Source: Rotaria sordida (Eukaryota; Rotifera; Eurotatoria; Philodinida; Philodinidae). Taken from it: a DNA stretch of 64,000 bases. The DNA lies in contig CAJNOL010000022.1 of NCBI GenBank assembly GCA_905250125.1, positions 250,879-314,878 of the forward strand. The letters run 5' to 3'. Each line of letters opens with the position of its first letter. Position 1 is the first letter of the stretch. The position numbers were made by a program, and so were the translations under genes. The notes beneath the pieces are model-generated. The model saw nothing but the letters and a program-made list of their open reading frames with translations. It searched no databases and was not told where the DNA came from. Of the stretch, positions 52,301-64,000 are shown one piece after another.

Positions 52301-54056
52301 CACCCCAATAATCAAACCAACCAGTCCAATATTCAGTTATCATAATATGTTGATTTGGACGAAATTCAAGTAATTTTTCAACATTTTTTTTAATTTGTCT
52401 TTGACAATTAACTGTTGCCCATACATCATCTAATGAACCTTTCGAAAAATCATTTCTACCATCTGATGTAAAGAATAATTCATTAAGACCATATTCAATA
52501 TACATTGAACGTATTGCTTCAAGATAATCTTTATCATTACCATAACTTCCATATTCATTTTCAATTTGAAATGCAATTATAGAACCTTGTTCATGTCGAT
52601 TATATTGATGTTCAGATAAAATAGGTAATAAAACTGAATAATAATTTTTCAATGCTTTTATAAAATTTGGATGTGTTGTACGAACACGCATTTGATCATC
52701 TTCTAATAACCAACTTGGTAAACCACCCCATTCCCATTCAGCACAAATATAACCTAAATAAATATTTAAATTAAAATTTGACAAAAACAAGAATTTTTTA
52801 TTTTTTACCTGATGGACGAATTATTGTGAACATTTCATGTTGATGAACTAATTTTAAAAAACTAACTAAATCAGTTAAGCCTTCATTAAATTTATAATTT
52901 CCCATTTCAGGTTCATGAAAATTCCATGGAATATATGTTTCAATTGTATTTAAACCAGCTTTTTTCATTTTTTCAATACGATCAGACCATAATTGTGGTA
53001 AAACACGAAAATAATGCAATGAACCACTTAAAATTCGAAATGGACGAATTTTTTCTCTATTTAAATCATTGGTTTTAAATAAACGAATAAATAAATGTCG
53101 TTCATTATCAAGTATTAATGTTGGTTCATATTGTTTCGATGCCATTTGTTTAATAATAAGATAAGCAAAAATAAGGAAACCAAATAAAACTAAAATAATT
53201 CTGTATCTTCGATGATAACGTAAATGATAAATACGCATAAACATTCGTCGAGTCGTTAACGTAACTGTTTGCTTCTTTCTATCCTTATCGTCAAGGTTTC
53301 TTTGATCATACATGGAGTTAAAACATTGTTTATGTTTCATACATTGTAATAATAAATATGATTGTAAATTATCATAAGAATTGCATACAAAACCTTGTGT
53401 ATATCTTCATTAAATAATCGTGACTATTGCTCATAGAAAACAGCATAGAACACGCAAAATTTTATTCTTGCGTTTTCGTCTAAGGATCAACAACGACACA
53501 CACAAACACGCATATATATATATATTTTATAAAGAGAAATAACGTTATTACTGCAACTATGTTGTCTGACTTGGTTGCCGGTTAAGCGTTTTTTTTCAGT
53601 ATAGAAGCGGCGTCCGATGTCTTTTACGGGCAAAATGTCAAAGGAAAAGAAAGAATGAATGATGAGAACAAGAAAAAGAACGAGAAAAGAAAGAAAGAAA
53701 CAACGAACAGTCATATTCGAATACCCTAGTGGGTAATATACATTTACTGAATCACATCATGCTAGCTGCTTCAATGACAAAAAACATATTTAAATGAATA
53801 GACCAAAAACATATAATTGAATAATATTTTCAGATATGTTATCATCTTAGTACTAACATAAAAAAAAAAGAAAAAATAAATTTAACATACCATTTCTAAC
53901 TCCAATTGCATATAAACCATTGGAAATATTGTAAAAAATAATTAAACGTTTATCATTGGAATCAATTATTAAATTAAGATTACGTTCATGACTAATATTA
54001 AACACATAAAATTCTAGTACATGATTCTGTTCATCTGCCATTGATGTTGATATATT

Positions 54057-54087
<31 letters not shown>

Positions 54088-57000
54088 TTAACATCACGAT
54101 GTTTCATTTTAGTCTGTACATTACTACTTACACAACTTAAACTGTCACATGAAAACGTACCTAAATAAATAAAAGATGAATAATGTATAAAAAAATTTAA
54201 AATTAAAAAAAAAAAAAGAGATACCCAAACGTTTCTTAGTAGATGAAAGAAAAAAACTTTGAGGATGCTGCTGCTGCTGCTGTTGCTCATCTCTCATCTC
54301 TTTCATAAGTAATGACACAAGTGCAATCTTTTCATGTAATCGATGATAACTATATGAATCTTGTTCAATGTCTTGCATGTCGATGATCTTTTTAACAATT
54401 GACTATATTTAATCGTTGTTACCTTTTCTTGTAGTAGTTAAGTTAAAGTTTAAAACAATGACATGATACTAATCTTCTCATTTTTCTTCTCTATGTACAA
54501 TAGTGATCTTTACGAATAACAAAAGAAAAAGAAAAAAAAAAAGACTAATTACGAGGATCAGATGGGCAAGGCGAACGAGAAACAGAAGATGATCAACTGA
54601 ATTGATTAAAGCGGATCAACTCTATCGTTCGTCTATAGATGAAGGCTAGTGGTAGTGTTATTATTGTTGTTGTCGAAATAATGACTATACAAATATATGT
54701 CTCGACAGAAATAAGTGCATAATCAGCTTCCGGCTGATGCAAATATTGATGATCTAATCATTTAAAAGCATATGTTTTAAATTTAATCTACTTATTAAAA
54801 ACAACACAACAAACAAAAAAAGAAAAACAAAATGAAATTATCAATTACGAGATCATAAAAAAAGGAAATATGATATACATTTCATGTTTTATATTTATTC
54901 TAATCAATTAGAAAATTTTGATATTTATTTTTTAATAACAAAATTATTATTCTATAATTAAATTTATATATACAATAGATAAATGTAAGAATAAAAAGCT
55001 TTATAATGAATTTTGTTTCTTCTCGAAACTATGCGTAAACATATGTGAAATTCTCAAGTTACTTATTGTTATTACATCATGTTATAGTCCGATAGAATTA
55101 ATTAATATCATATGTAAAACGATAAAATGAAAACAAAAAAGAAACGTATTCACTTACTTTTATTAACATTACTGTTCTGAATTTGTTTTTGTAGATAAAT
55201 TTTTTGAGCAGCACGTTTTCTTGATAGAGGCCGTTTTTCTTTGGGATAAAGTTTAGTGGAACGTAAACTTCCACAACAACTCTGACATGACAGACAATCA
55301 ACCATTGTTACAAATATATATGTATGAGATATGTAAAAAAAGAAAGATGACAATCAATCTGGAGTAAGTATAAAAGAACAAAAAAAAAAAAAAAATTTAT
55401 AATATAATAACTTACTAAATGATATTCTTCTTTCATTTTTTTCTTCACTTAATATAAATTAAGTGAAGACAAGGGAAACAACAAGATGTATGATGTTCAA
55501 CTTTCATTTTCATATTTATGTCTGTCTGTCTCGTCAAAGAGCAAAAAAAAAAAGGATACCTCACGAAAAGAAACATGCGATAATAATAATAATAATTTCT
55601 CGGTCGTTTTGAGCACGACGAGACACACACATATAACACATAAGTTATCGAACGACTACAATCAATGTTATTTTTTATGAAGCGCAGACCAAAATGTCGT
55701 ATCGAGTTAAATCATTTGAATTTGCCCGTGAACCTTTTTTTTTTTTTGCATAATCGAATATGTATAGACATTTATACATTCTCTTGAAGTAATAATAGTT
55801 ATATATAGATGATGATTTTTATCGTTTGTTCTTTCTCTTCTTAATCTTACACTCTGTTTATATGAGTGAACATTTTTATGTATATTTACTTCAAGTAAAG
55901 AAGACTAAAAAGAAGAAAAAAGAGATGGGAGGCGGGTGTCCTTTCATTCACCGATCCATTTATCAACAGAAGATTACACACATACAAAACGTGTTCAATC
56001 AGTAGGAATCTTTCGTTTACTCTTCATTTATGCTATGTTACATTTTTTATCTTACTCAGAAATATTCAATGGATGAGCACGTTGCCGTTGGTTGGAGAGG
56101 AGTTTACTTTCATGCATATATACATATAATAAAATGTAACTAATTTTTTAATCGAAACACTTATGTTATTTCAAGAGAGGAAAAAATCAAAGAGAAAAAT
56201 GTACAGTTACAATTATTAAAATTATTCTTTGACGAACTTTATTTAATGGTTGTCATACCATTTCTCTTCGATTTTTTCCCTTCTTAGTATTTATTACACT
56301 TCACACTAGAGTTAAAAACGTCGTTTGTCTTTTTTTTTTCTTTTTGTTACTCACTCGTTTGCATTTTCTTTCTCTATTCATATTGATCAATGCTATGATG
56401 TCTGTAAAGCTGTAGAAGAAGAGTCGACATAGAGAGAGAGAGAGAGAGAGAGAGAGACAAGGAGAGAGAGAGAGAGAAAAAAGGGGAGGAAAAAAAATCA
56501 TGCACACATGCAACATACGCATATTCACACAAAAGGATGAGCTTTGTACAATTGACCATCTGTCTCACATACATTTTTTCACTCTATTGCTAGAAAGGAG
56601 AGCAGGATAATTTACAGTTCATCCATTGAATTAATGATAACGAAATATGTTAAAAGAAAAAAAGAATCCGGCACGCGCTTTTAGCATGTATAACGACTAA
56701 GTATACATCATCAAACATGAGAAAAAATAAAAACATCAACATCATATTTGTCATTCACACACGTTCATTGATCCCATTTTACATACATTTATTCATTGAA
56801 TTGCACTATGAAAGGTAACAGTCAAAAAGAACATTGAATGTCTTTAACTAGCATCAATCTTCATTTGTCATTGAAACCTGCCGGAACATTCATCAATAAC
56901 TAACGTTGTACAATGCATTCCTTCAACTCATTTGTTCCGTTCAATGGAACTCGTACATATGCAAATAACATCATAAGGATGCTCAATAACAACAAGAACA

Positions 57001-58041
57001 AGAGTAATAACGACAAGCATCTGTACGATGACTACTACTTGTCTAATTAATATGGTCTTATAAAACAAATGTATTTGTAAGACGATGACCGATATTGTCG
57101 ATTCAAGTGATTTCTTTCTTCTTTTTTTATTTTTTTTTCTTCTCTTCAAGTAATCAACTCGTACTGTATTCTCTTCACACGCAACTGTCTATCATAGAAT
57201 AGAAAACGATCGTATAATGAATTGTGTCATCGGGTTCTGTCTAGTAACAGCAGCAGCAGCTGGAACATCGCATAAGAGAAAAAAAAAAGAAAGAAAAATG
57301 ATTCTTAAATCCTTGACATTATGTCTAAAATAGTTGCTCTCTGGATGTACACCTTCGTTCTATTCAAGGATATAAGTATTAATTTATTACATAAAACAAA
57401 AAAAGAAACGTGCGGATTAAGATGTAACCTATCCTTATACAAATTATTTTGTTAAATTAAAAAGAAGAAAGAAAAAAACGACACAATATCAATTTGACAT
57501 TATTCAAATACTTACAATGACCAAGACCCAATGTACGTAATTGAAACGATGGTATTAATCTCATTGTTGAATTAAAATTCAAAATGATAAAATGTTCAAT
57601 AACACGATAAAACAGACGAATTGTGATGAGGAAAACTCTTGATGTGTTCCTCAATAACAATCAATATAATAAAGAAGACACAAGCCTTCGGATTGATGTC
57701 ACAATGATGAAAAAAAAAAAGAATGTTCAAATCCTTCTTTTTTTTTGATATAAATATATTTTGTCGGCGATAAAAAAAAAAAAGGAAACCCACAAGTGTT
57801 ATCAATGTATTATATCAAGGTTCTTCACCACGACACTATAAAAGACGAACAGAAAAAGATTTTGTTTAGAGGCGACAGATGACCGACGATTGATATTCGA
57901 AACTTAGCTGATGTGCAATATATGTTTTCTTTTCTTTCATCTATTTGTCCTTATATTATACTCAAACAGACTATATCTCAAAAAAAAAAAAAACTTACTT
58001 AAATCACATATATACATAATACTGATAATCACTGACTGCAT
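43304..58041 (-). CDS. Large PDZ-domain protein, alternative first exons
   Basis: Core exons (minus): 54160-53891, 49045-48641, 47563-47362, 47294-46295, 45661-43304. With first exon 54378-54225 the total is 4389 nt, 1462 residues. Alternative first exons are 55305-55158, 57564-57516 and 58041-57999; all end in phase 1. A first PDZ-like fold spans the 53891/49045 junction: FYVFNISHERNLNLIIDSND, then SNGLYAIGVRNG joined to DILVFLNDKNIFKSPITLTN. A second lies at the C-terminus: VQRQPNYIGKYGFDFEEI, then CPNINIGDEIISINNDRTFK. Between them is a long polar, Ser/Thr/Asp-rich region with Asn runs and three 42-residue repeats. It is likely a submembrane scaffold (inference); I do not recognise an orthologue. 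The join over the beta-galactosidase gene rests on phase and on completion of the PDZ fold. Confidence 0.72.
44225..44640 (-). repeat. Coding tandem repeat, 126-bp units
   Basis: Three nearly identical units with a 126-bp period (matching positions 44352, 44478 and 44604) encode FQKPIKTKTTDQFNSDVQEI followed by an Asn-Leu ... I-H-D segment. Weaker, older copies with NL-x-x-[IV]-[IV]-H extend toward 45200, so the whole acidic region of the PDZ protein seems built from this unit. Confidence 0.85.
45720..46250. repeat. Repeat-like insertion in an intron of the PDZ gene
   Basis: The intron 45662-46294 is far longer than its neighbours and holds about 450 bp with clearly higher GC. Part of it (about 45775-45905) resembles 49325-49450 in another intron of the same gene: TTTTATCYAGCG, then GAAGTTTGT, ATTGTA and TATGTCTRTGCT-like blocks. 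No coding frame is recognised. Confidence 0.5.
47611..48616. mobile_element. Foldback (MITE-like) element, about 1 kb palindrome
   Basis: Almost the whole stretch is an imperfect inverted repeat centred near 48115. The outer ends share CTTCCTAYGACATG, inner blocks share TCTAAAAGCAGAATATGTCAT, and at the centre CTGTACTGAAGA faces TCTTCAGTACAG. It lies in the intron 47564-48640 of the PDZ gene and explains that intron's length. No transposase is encoded. The exact ends and target duplication are not resolved. Confidence 0.8.
49046..51119. other. Non-coding, inside the long intron of the PDZ gene
   Basis: AT-rich DNA between the PDZ exon and the 3' end of the beta-galactosidase gene. It holds a repeat fragment at 49325-49450 and homopolymer runs. 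The 61-codon frame at 49674-49859 is not convincing. Confidence 0.55.
51120..53340 (-). CDS. GH35 beta-galactosidase, type II membrane protein (GLB1L-like)
   Basis: Exons 53340-52809 and 52753-51120 give 721 residues. Residues about 47-64 (RIILVLFGFLIFAYLIIKQM) form one membrane anchor after a basic cytosolic tail, so the enzyme should face the Golgi or secretory lumen or the cell outside. GH35 landmarks: [50 protein letters not shown] across the splice, the acid/base Glu in AFQIENEYGSYG, and the nucleophile in ITEYWTGWFDYWGG. The C-terminal jelly-roll part has GVAFVNGFNIGRYWSIGPQ. Both catalytic residues are present, so activity on terminal beta-galactose is likely. The gene lies whole inside an intron of the PDZ gene on the same strand. 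It is longer than human GLB1L2 (636) because of its N-terminal tail. Confidence 0.93.
53341..53890. other. Upstream of beta-galactosidase, within the PDZ-gene intron
   Basis: 550 bp, AT-rich, with an AT microsatellite near 53513-53525. It should hold the beta-galactosidase promoter. No other gene seen. Confidence 0.5.
55306..57515. other. Non-coding between alternative first exons of the PDZ gene
   Basis: Contains a long GA run at about 56432-56476, an AAT run near 55580 and homopolymer tracts. No coding region supported. It probably carries alternative promoters. Confidence 0.5.
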
Positions 58042-61000
58042 AATATGGCGGTGAAAAAGTAGAAGCTTATTCTTGCTTTTGTTTTATTTTGAACGTATAT
58101 GTGTATATATTTCACTCTACAATGTCTCAAGAAGTAAGCGATCATATTATGACGGAAGTCACTTGACAGGCATATGCCGTCGGTATAGTGCTGTTCAGTA
58201 TAATCAATAATGCAACCATTCATTTGTGATTAGGCTATTCATACTTTACTTCATCTTCTCAAAATGTATATAACATATCAACAACAAGTGAAACATATTA
58301 ATCGATGATGCATGATTGATTATTTTCAATTAACTTGAATGTCATTGTAATAACAATGACTTAAAAATACAGACAAAAGTTAATTAGGTATATACTAATG
58401 ATTATCTTTTTTCTAATGTAAATATTTAATAGATTAAAAAAGTTTGAGATTATTAAATGATTTAAATTTATGATTATTAAATTCTACAAGATAGAAGCAA
58501 AAAAAGAATTGATTTTTATTAACTTGAAAGTTTTTTCGATATATAATATACAAGCCGGTTAAAATGAGAATAAAATGTTTCTTTTTTTCTCTCAATTAAC
58601 ATAACTTAGAATTCATTGAAATGTGAAATAGATTCTTTTTTTTTTGGTTGAAGTAATAAATTTTTTTATGTTTCAAATGCTAATTTACACAAATCTAAAT
58701 GAAATCATTCAATGATGCATAATAATCAACTTTACTTCAATCGGAACAATTATTATTAAGACATGACATGTTCACTAAAAAGAAAAACATTAGGGATTGT
58801 AATGTACTAGAATTACAACAATGATTTATTATTGCACGACTCATACTATGTTAATTTGATTTTGATAATATTCAAAAAAAACAAAAAATAAATTTTAACT
58901 AAAATATTTTTTTAACAATAAATATTATTTATAAATTTTTATTTTGTAAAAGAAAAGATCGATAATATGTTTTTGTACTATAAAACAAACTTATCTATAG
59001 AATTCTTTGTTATTCGGAAAGAAAAAAAAGAAAACAAAAGAAGAATTAAAATGATTTATAGGTTTTGGCTCAATGTGATGAAAAGTATAATTATCTTATT
59101 GATAAATAAAAACAAACTTTTTCCAGAGACATGAATAGAAAATGATTAATGATTAGTAGACATAATTTAAATCTCTCACACCCGGTTGTTTTCTTTTATT
59201 CGAGATAAACTAAAAAATTTTCGAAATATGATTAATGATGATATTTTCCAGGCATGATTGTGTTAATTAAATAAATCTAAGCAAGTAATTATTTATTAGT
59301 TTAAGCTTTTTCCTCCATGTTAAAAAAAAAAAAAGTTTATTTCAATGGTATTAGTCAAAATAAGAATAAATGGATGGGAGGATAATTTCAAGTTGAATCT
59401 TTAACAAAAAAACGTTTTGTTTTCCCAAAATTTTTCGAGAATTTTCGCCATCTGCTGCTTGGAGAATATGCTTTTTTCTCCACAAAAAAAAGTGGAAAAT
59501 CTTTTTCATTTTTTCATCTGTTTATACTGTTCTAATCATGCCCCTTCCAAAATTCTCCAAAGGATTTCGTTGTCACTAATCGATTTTTATAGTTTTGAAA
59601 GAGCATGTCATGACACAGTGCCTGACAAAACTCGTTTTTCCAATTGGACTTTTTTATTATTATTACATAAAATTACACTTCTATAAATGGATGACTATAT
59701 TTTGAGAGTTTTATGATATATTGAACTTGCTATCCTTTTTCTTCGCACAAAAAGTAAGAATTTAAAAAAAGGTACTACAGTTTGGCATATTCTTTCAAGT
59801 ATTAAAATATTAAATCTATAGATTGACGGGATCATAGAGAGAATTTTCGCTTTTTGAGTAAACTATTTTTAACTCTTGTTTAATAAATATCTCCCACGAA
59901 CGTTATGATATATGGCTGAAATTTTTAGCATAGCTTCAACATATTGTAAAAATTTCATACGACTTTAGCGTACCTGATTCGACATTGATTTTTGAATAAG
60001 GAGAGCCGTAGTATTCAAATAGAACAAAATTTGGTTGACTATTGAATTTTGATGTTAATTTCTATTGTTACTTGATTTATTATTAATTTGCAACGTCATA
60101 TTATGTATTTATCTTGTTGAAAAGAACAAAAACAAAACAAATGATTGTTTGATGTTGTTTCGTTTTGTTCTTCTAAAATTTTGATAAAATTAACAAAAGA
60201 TTTACATGTTTAATTTATTATTTGCATGTAGAGTTGTATTAGCATGATGAATGAATATAATTTTCTGTTTGATTTTTATACTATGACTACTGACAGTTGG
60301 CTATGATTTCCTTTATCTATGAGGTCATTCTATCAAGAATATTGAGGAAAAAAAAAAACCAACATTGAATTATTGATGAAAGTAAGAAGCTGGTTTTTTT
60401 CATGCCTGATGTTGACAAGTTACCGTAGAAAGAAATTAATGTATTGCCCTTTTTTTTTCTTATGTCAATTGTAACAGTTTGCAAAAATAATTAGTCAAAT
60501 GAAAAAGAAAATTGTCATAGAATTTATGTACTATATAAGATAGATATAAAAAATAAACGTAGTACTATAAAAGCAAAAAATGTTAATATCCAATTAATAG
60601 TTTAATTTTTAATCTAATCAGTTTTATCATGAGTATCGGATTACAAACATAAATGGATATATTCATTTTTAGAAATCAGTATAATTCATTAGCTTTGTTG
60701 CTGTAGAATTGAAAATTGGCATTTACTTGATTATATTTTTATCTCATTAGATAATTGATCTTTACAAGTTTTTCATCAAATTATTTCTATAGCTATTTTC
60801 ACATATCCAGGTGGGTATTGATTTTGATACAATATAATAAGTAGTTCCATCATTACTTACCGTCTGATTTGTCACTATTACTATTGATGTATATTTTTAT
60901 TTTGGTACCATCGCAAAAATTTTTCATATGTTCACGATTATCAATCATTTTATTTTTATTATGGATTATTCAAATAAACACAACTTGATAAAATATCATG

Positions 61001-62183
61001 AATTTCGTGTTTTGTAATAGTAAAATTAAAAAAAAAAAATTTGAAAGTTTATATTCAAAAAACTCATATTTCTATGAATAGTTGATGTACTGTATAGTTC
61101 TCAGCGGAACGCTATAATCATAGTATGATCTAAATTGATACCGCTTAGTACTATGCCCTTTTGCTACACATTATGCCATCTTAATGAATAAAACCTTCGG
61201 ATTATTGTTCGATCTAAATGTGTCGTGCTGAGTACTACGCAATGTATTAACTATTCATAGAAATACGTATTTTTTTTTATGTAGATTAATGAGATAAACT
61301 TAGTCTCGAGCTAAAATTTCGGTCTCTTATATCTATATTTAGCTTACAAATATCTCTCGATTAGCATGTATTGCAAAATTTGATAAAAAAAATAAACATC
61401 TTCAGTTGAATCAAACAAGTATATTGGAACAAAAAGGAAGTAAAAACAAAAAGCTGTTAGTGTAATCCTTGTAGGATTAACATGTAAACACGATGTATTT
61501 ATTGTTACTAATCATAGGCATATTACTTTATCTATTTTGGGACACATTTTATTACTATCCTGTTACTTAATCCTTTTAGAAATGCAATTAGGAAGTAAAT
61601 AATATATTAGAACAAGATGTCATTGATCGTATATCAACAATATCTGTCATGGTCTATGGGGGAGGGCGGTCCAAATTTTTAACCTTACACTTCAACACTT
61701 CTATTAGATCGTTTTTTCTTACAAAAGAATAATGTCTTTATATGATCTACAATTCAAAAAAAAAAAAAGTCAACTTTTCTAATTAGTTGATAAGAATTTC
61801 ATTTTTTTCATGTTCTACTAAAAAAAATCATATATCATTGGATTTGATCTGTCGCTACTTAAATCATGTATATTTATATATCTATATATATATATATATA
61901 TATATTTGTAATTTAAATTTAAATAATATAGCCAAACAGCAATCAACTTGCTACAAATATGCAAGAAATATTAACATTTGTTATTGATTAAAGCTTTGAT
62001 TATGATTGAAGAAAAAGCAAAAAAAAAAAGATATATTGATAACTACAAACATAGAAGAAAAGCATTCATACAATAAAGACAAAACGACAAACAGTCATCA
62101 CCGGACAAATACACAAACATACAAAAAAAAGTCGAATTTATTGTGTATATATATATATATGTGTATATGTATAATATATTTAT
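58042..62183. other. Intergenic, AT-rich
   Basis: 4.1 kb without a supported gene. It contains a small foldback at 61060-61275, an AT run near 61877-61905 and several A/T runs. The frame at 59417-59686 is not recognised and lies in low-complexity DNA. Confidence 0.55.
61060..61275. repeat. Short foldback element (MITE-like)
   Basis: Inverted arms share ATTTCTATGAATAGTT (about 61068-61083 and 61251-61266), then weaker pairing inward (TAGTTCTCAGC / TAGTACTCAGC and GATCTAAAT / ATTTAGATC). The unit is about 215 bp. No coding capacity. Confidence 0.65.
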
Positions 62184-64000
62184 TCAAAAGACAGTACATT
62201 TTATTTGTCGATTCATTTTTGCATTTGGGTTACATTGAAATGTTTGACTAAAATGATGACTTGAATGTAATGAACCAATCATTCTAAAGAGAAAAATATT
62301 TCTTGTTATCTTTTTCTTTATTATCATATTAATTAAAAGAAAAATCTACATACCGATATCGAAATGGTGTATGAATCATGTCACGTATATCTTTTCGTAA
62401 ACGTTCATTTAAATAATTTCCACACCATATCTATATAAATATCATTAAAAAAAACAACATATGTGTTAAAATTAAACAGATAAATTCTTATACTTGACTA
62501 AAAGCTATAAAAAACATTTGTTCTGATGTATATTTATCAAGTAATGGTAATCGACGTTCATCACCATGTACTTTTAACCATTGTTTATAAGCAAGAAATG
62601 CTAAATCTGTTCCAGCTATATCAGCTATATTTTCTGAACGTGTTGTATTTCCATTTAAAGTCATATTAACTTGTTCATATGTATAATTTGAATATTGTTC
62701 AACAATACAACGTTCAGTTTCTCGATATGTAGCATCTGTTTCATTATTCCACCATTGAAATAAATTTCCATGTTCATCAAAATAACGTCCATTTGTATCA
62801 AAACCATGTATTATTTCATGTGCTATAACCATACCAATACGACCATAAATAACAAAACTAAAGTAAAATCAATTAGTAAATATCAAGTATACAAAAAAAA
62901 AAAGTTGTTGTGTTTTTTTTTGAAAGATTTACTGTGGAAATTTTGAATTATAAAGAAATGGTCGTGTCATACCAACAGGAATAATAATAGCATTACGATT
63001 ACTATCATAAAGTGCATTCACTTGAGCTGAACTTGTCATCCATCTAAAGACACACAAAAACCTGTAAATGAGAAAATGTAGATATGATTTTTTTACTTAC
63101 TGTTTCTTATCGACAGGTTTTCGAAAGAGAGCAAGATTTTTTCTTACTTCATTTCCCAATAAATTAATAACATTATTTAAATGATTATCAAATGAAATAT
63201 TTAACTAAATAACATAAAAACAAAACAAAACAAATCAATTTTTTTTTCTTTTTATTTTATAGAAACTTACATGAGCATGACTTAAATTTAAATAAGTTTT
63301 ATTAAGTGTTTCAAGTGGATACGCTATAAATTCACTCATTAATTGTGCCTGTAAATAGACAAAAAGAAAATAATATTTTTCAAATTAAAAAGTACATTTT
63401 TTTTTTCTCTCTTGATATACTTTAGCAAGTGCTACTTTTTTTGTGTCATTTGTCATCCAACTATTACGTTTAATTGTTTCATAAAATGTACTTCGAATAT
63501 TTAATATAAGTTCTTGTAACTATTATAGAAAAATAAATTATTTAAGACATAAAAATATTCTGAAATATTTTATACTTCTTCCCGAATACTATCATCCGAT
63601 TGAGATTTTAAATACAGATAAGTCATTGGTTGAGCAAATGCTTCATCAGCTCGATTTAATAAACAATGTGAACCGATACCATGTGGAGCGGCTCCCTATA
63701 ATCAGTTTTTGTTCAAGTTATAAAATTAAACAAATATTTATATAGCAAAAATTTTACCTGAGTAAGACGTACAAGTTCATAGTGAGCTTCACGAAAACTC
63801 TTACTCAAATCAGGTACAAGACTAGCAATAACACGCCACAAACAATAACTTGTGAGAGCACTATTCGTATAACAAAAAAAGAAAAAAAAAATTTTTTATA
63901 TAGAAAAGAAAACTAGAACATATTCATTTCGTTACCGTGTATCAAATTGACGAATAAGTGACTCAAGCGCTCCTATATATTTATCAGCATAAAGTACAAC
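62184..64000 (-). CDS. M13 family metallopeptidase (neprilysin/ECE-like), 3' part
   Basis: This is a zinc-dependent peptidase, usually a type II membrane ectoenzyme cleaving small peptides. Exons seen: 64000(+)-63936, 63860-63758, 63695-63576, 63519-63421, 63348-63271, 63204-63101, 63043-62933, 62857-62494, 62430-62354, 62283-62184. The N-terminus and any anchor lie beyond the window edge. Catalytic motifs: HEIIH in GRIGMVIAHEIIHGFDTNGR (HExxH) and ENIADIAGTDLAFLAY (ExxAD, third zinc ligand). Upstream is SAQVNALYDSNRNAIIIPVG, which aligns with the N-A-x-Y substrate-binding block. The C-terminus, IGSLHSSHHFSQTFQCNPNA, then MNRQIKCTVF, matches the family end, but with Phe in place of the usual Trp of CxxW. 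All required residues in view are present. Confidence 0.93.

Noticed and set aside
59417..59686. 89-codon frame in the large intergenic region
   Set aside because: No similarity recognised, and the surrounding DNA is AT-rich and repeat-like.
1..64000. tRNA, rRNA, CRISPR, phage or bacterial operon features and telomeric repeats
   Set aside because: None seen by reading; the gene structures are eukaryotic throughout. A tRNA scan was not possible here.

Overview
The window is animal nuclear DNA: AT-rich (by eye about 30% GC), with genes split by many tiny GT-AG introns (about 45-90 bp) and almost no canonical long introns except where a mobile element sits in them. The cytoplasmic intermediate filament (IF) genes have a lamin-length coil 1B, as in protostomes, and cytoplasmic IF genes are largely absent from insects. 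Together with the compact introns and the hAT and mariner debris, this suggests a small invertebrate, and a bdelloid rotifer is my best guess. That assignment is an inference; no species marker was checked.

Layout. 98-6366 (+): 3' two thirds of EPRS, the bifunctional glutamyl/prolyl-tRNA synthetase, whose 2.85 kb intron holds a hAT element with a mariner-like element nested inside. 7641-8991 (-): HEY-type bHLH-Orange repressor. 10781-12159 (+): rhodopsin-family GPCR. 12252-13133: mariner-like element with long inverted repeats. 13382-15645 (+): MFSD8/CLN7-like lysosomal transporter. 15992-32567 (-): one very large IF locus. 36975-38854 (-) and 39875-41419 (-): two more IF genes, the second without introns. 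43304-58041 (-): a PDZ-protein gene with up to four alternative first exons. In its 4.8 kb intron, on the same strand, lies a complete GH35 beta-galactosidase gene (51120-53340). 62184-64000 (-): 3' part of an M13 (neprilysin-like) metallopeptidase.

The most unusual feature is the IF locus at 15992-32567. Its rod exons end in splice phase 1. Two different downstream exons accept phase 1: a terminal exon encoding a C2 domain (27734-28548), and a 4.3 kb exon that opens a chain of in-phase exons running through a Ser/Thr/Glu/Gln-rich repeat tail to a lamin-tail domain (LTD) at 15992-16644. A separate first exon at 16727-16895 would make an LTD-only protein of 180 residues. So one locus could make an 807-residue IF-C2 protein, an IF-LTD protein of about 3,420 residues, and a free LTD. 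Every exon phase I checked is consistent with this, but no transcript evidence is available here.

Non-genic stretches are AT-rich and microsatellite-rich, with several foldback (MITE-like) repeats at 42085-43020, 47611-48616 and 61060-61275. There is one assembly gap, 10 N at 21483-21492, inside the repeat-encoding exons. I saw no RNA gene, CRISPR array or telomeric repeat.
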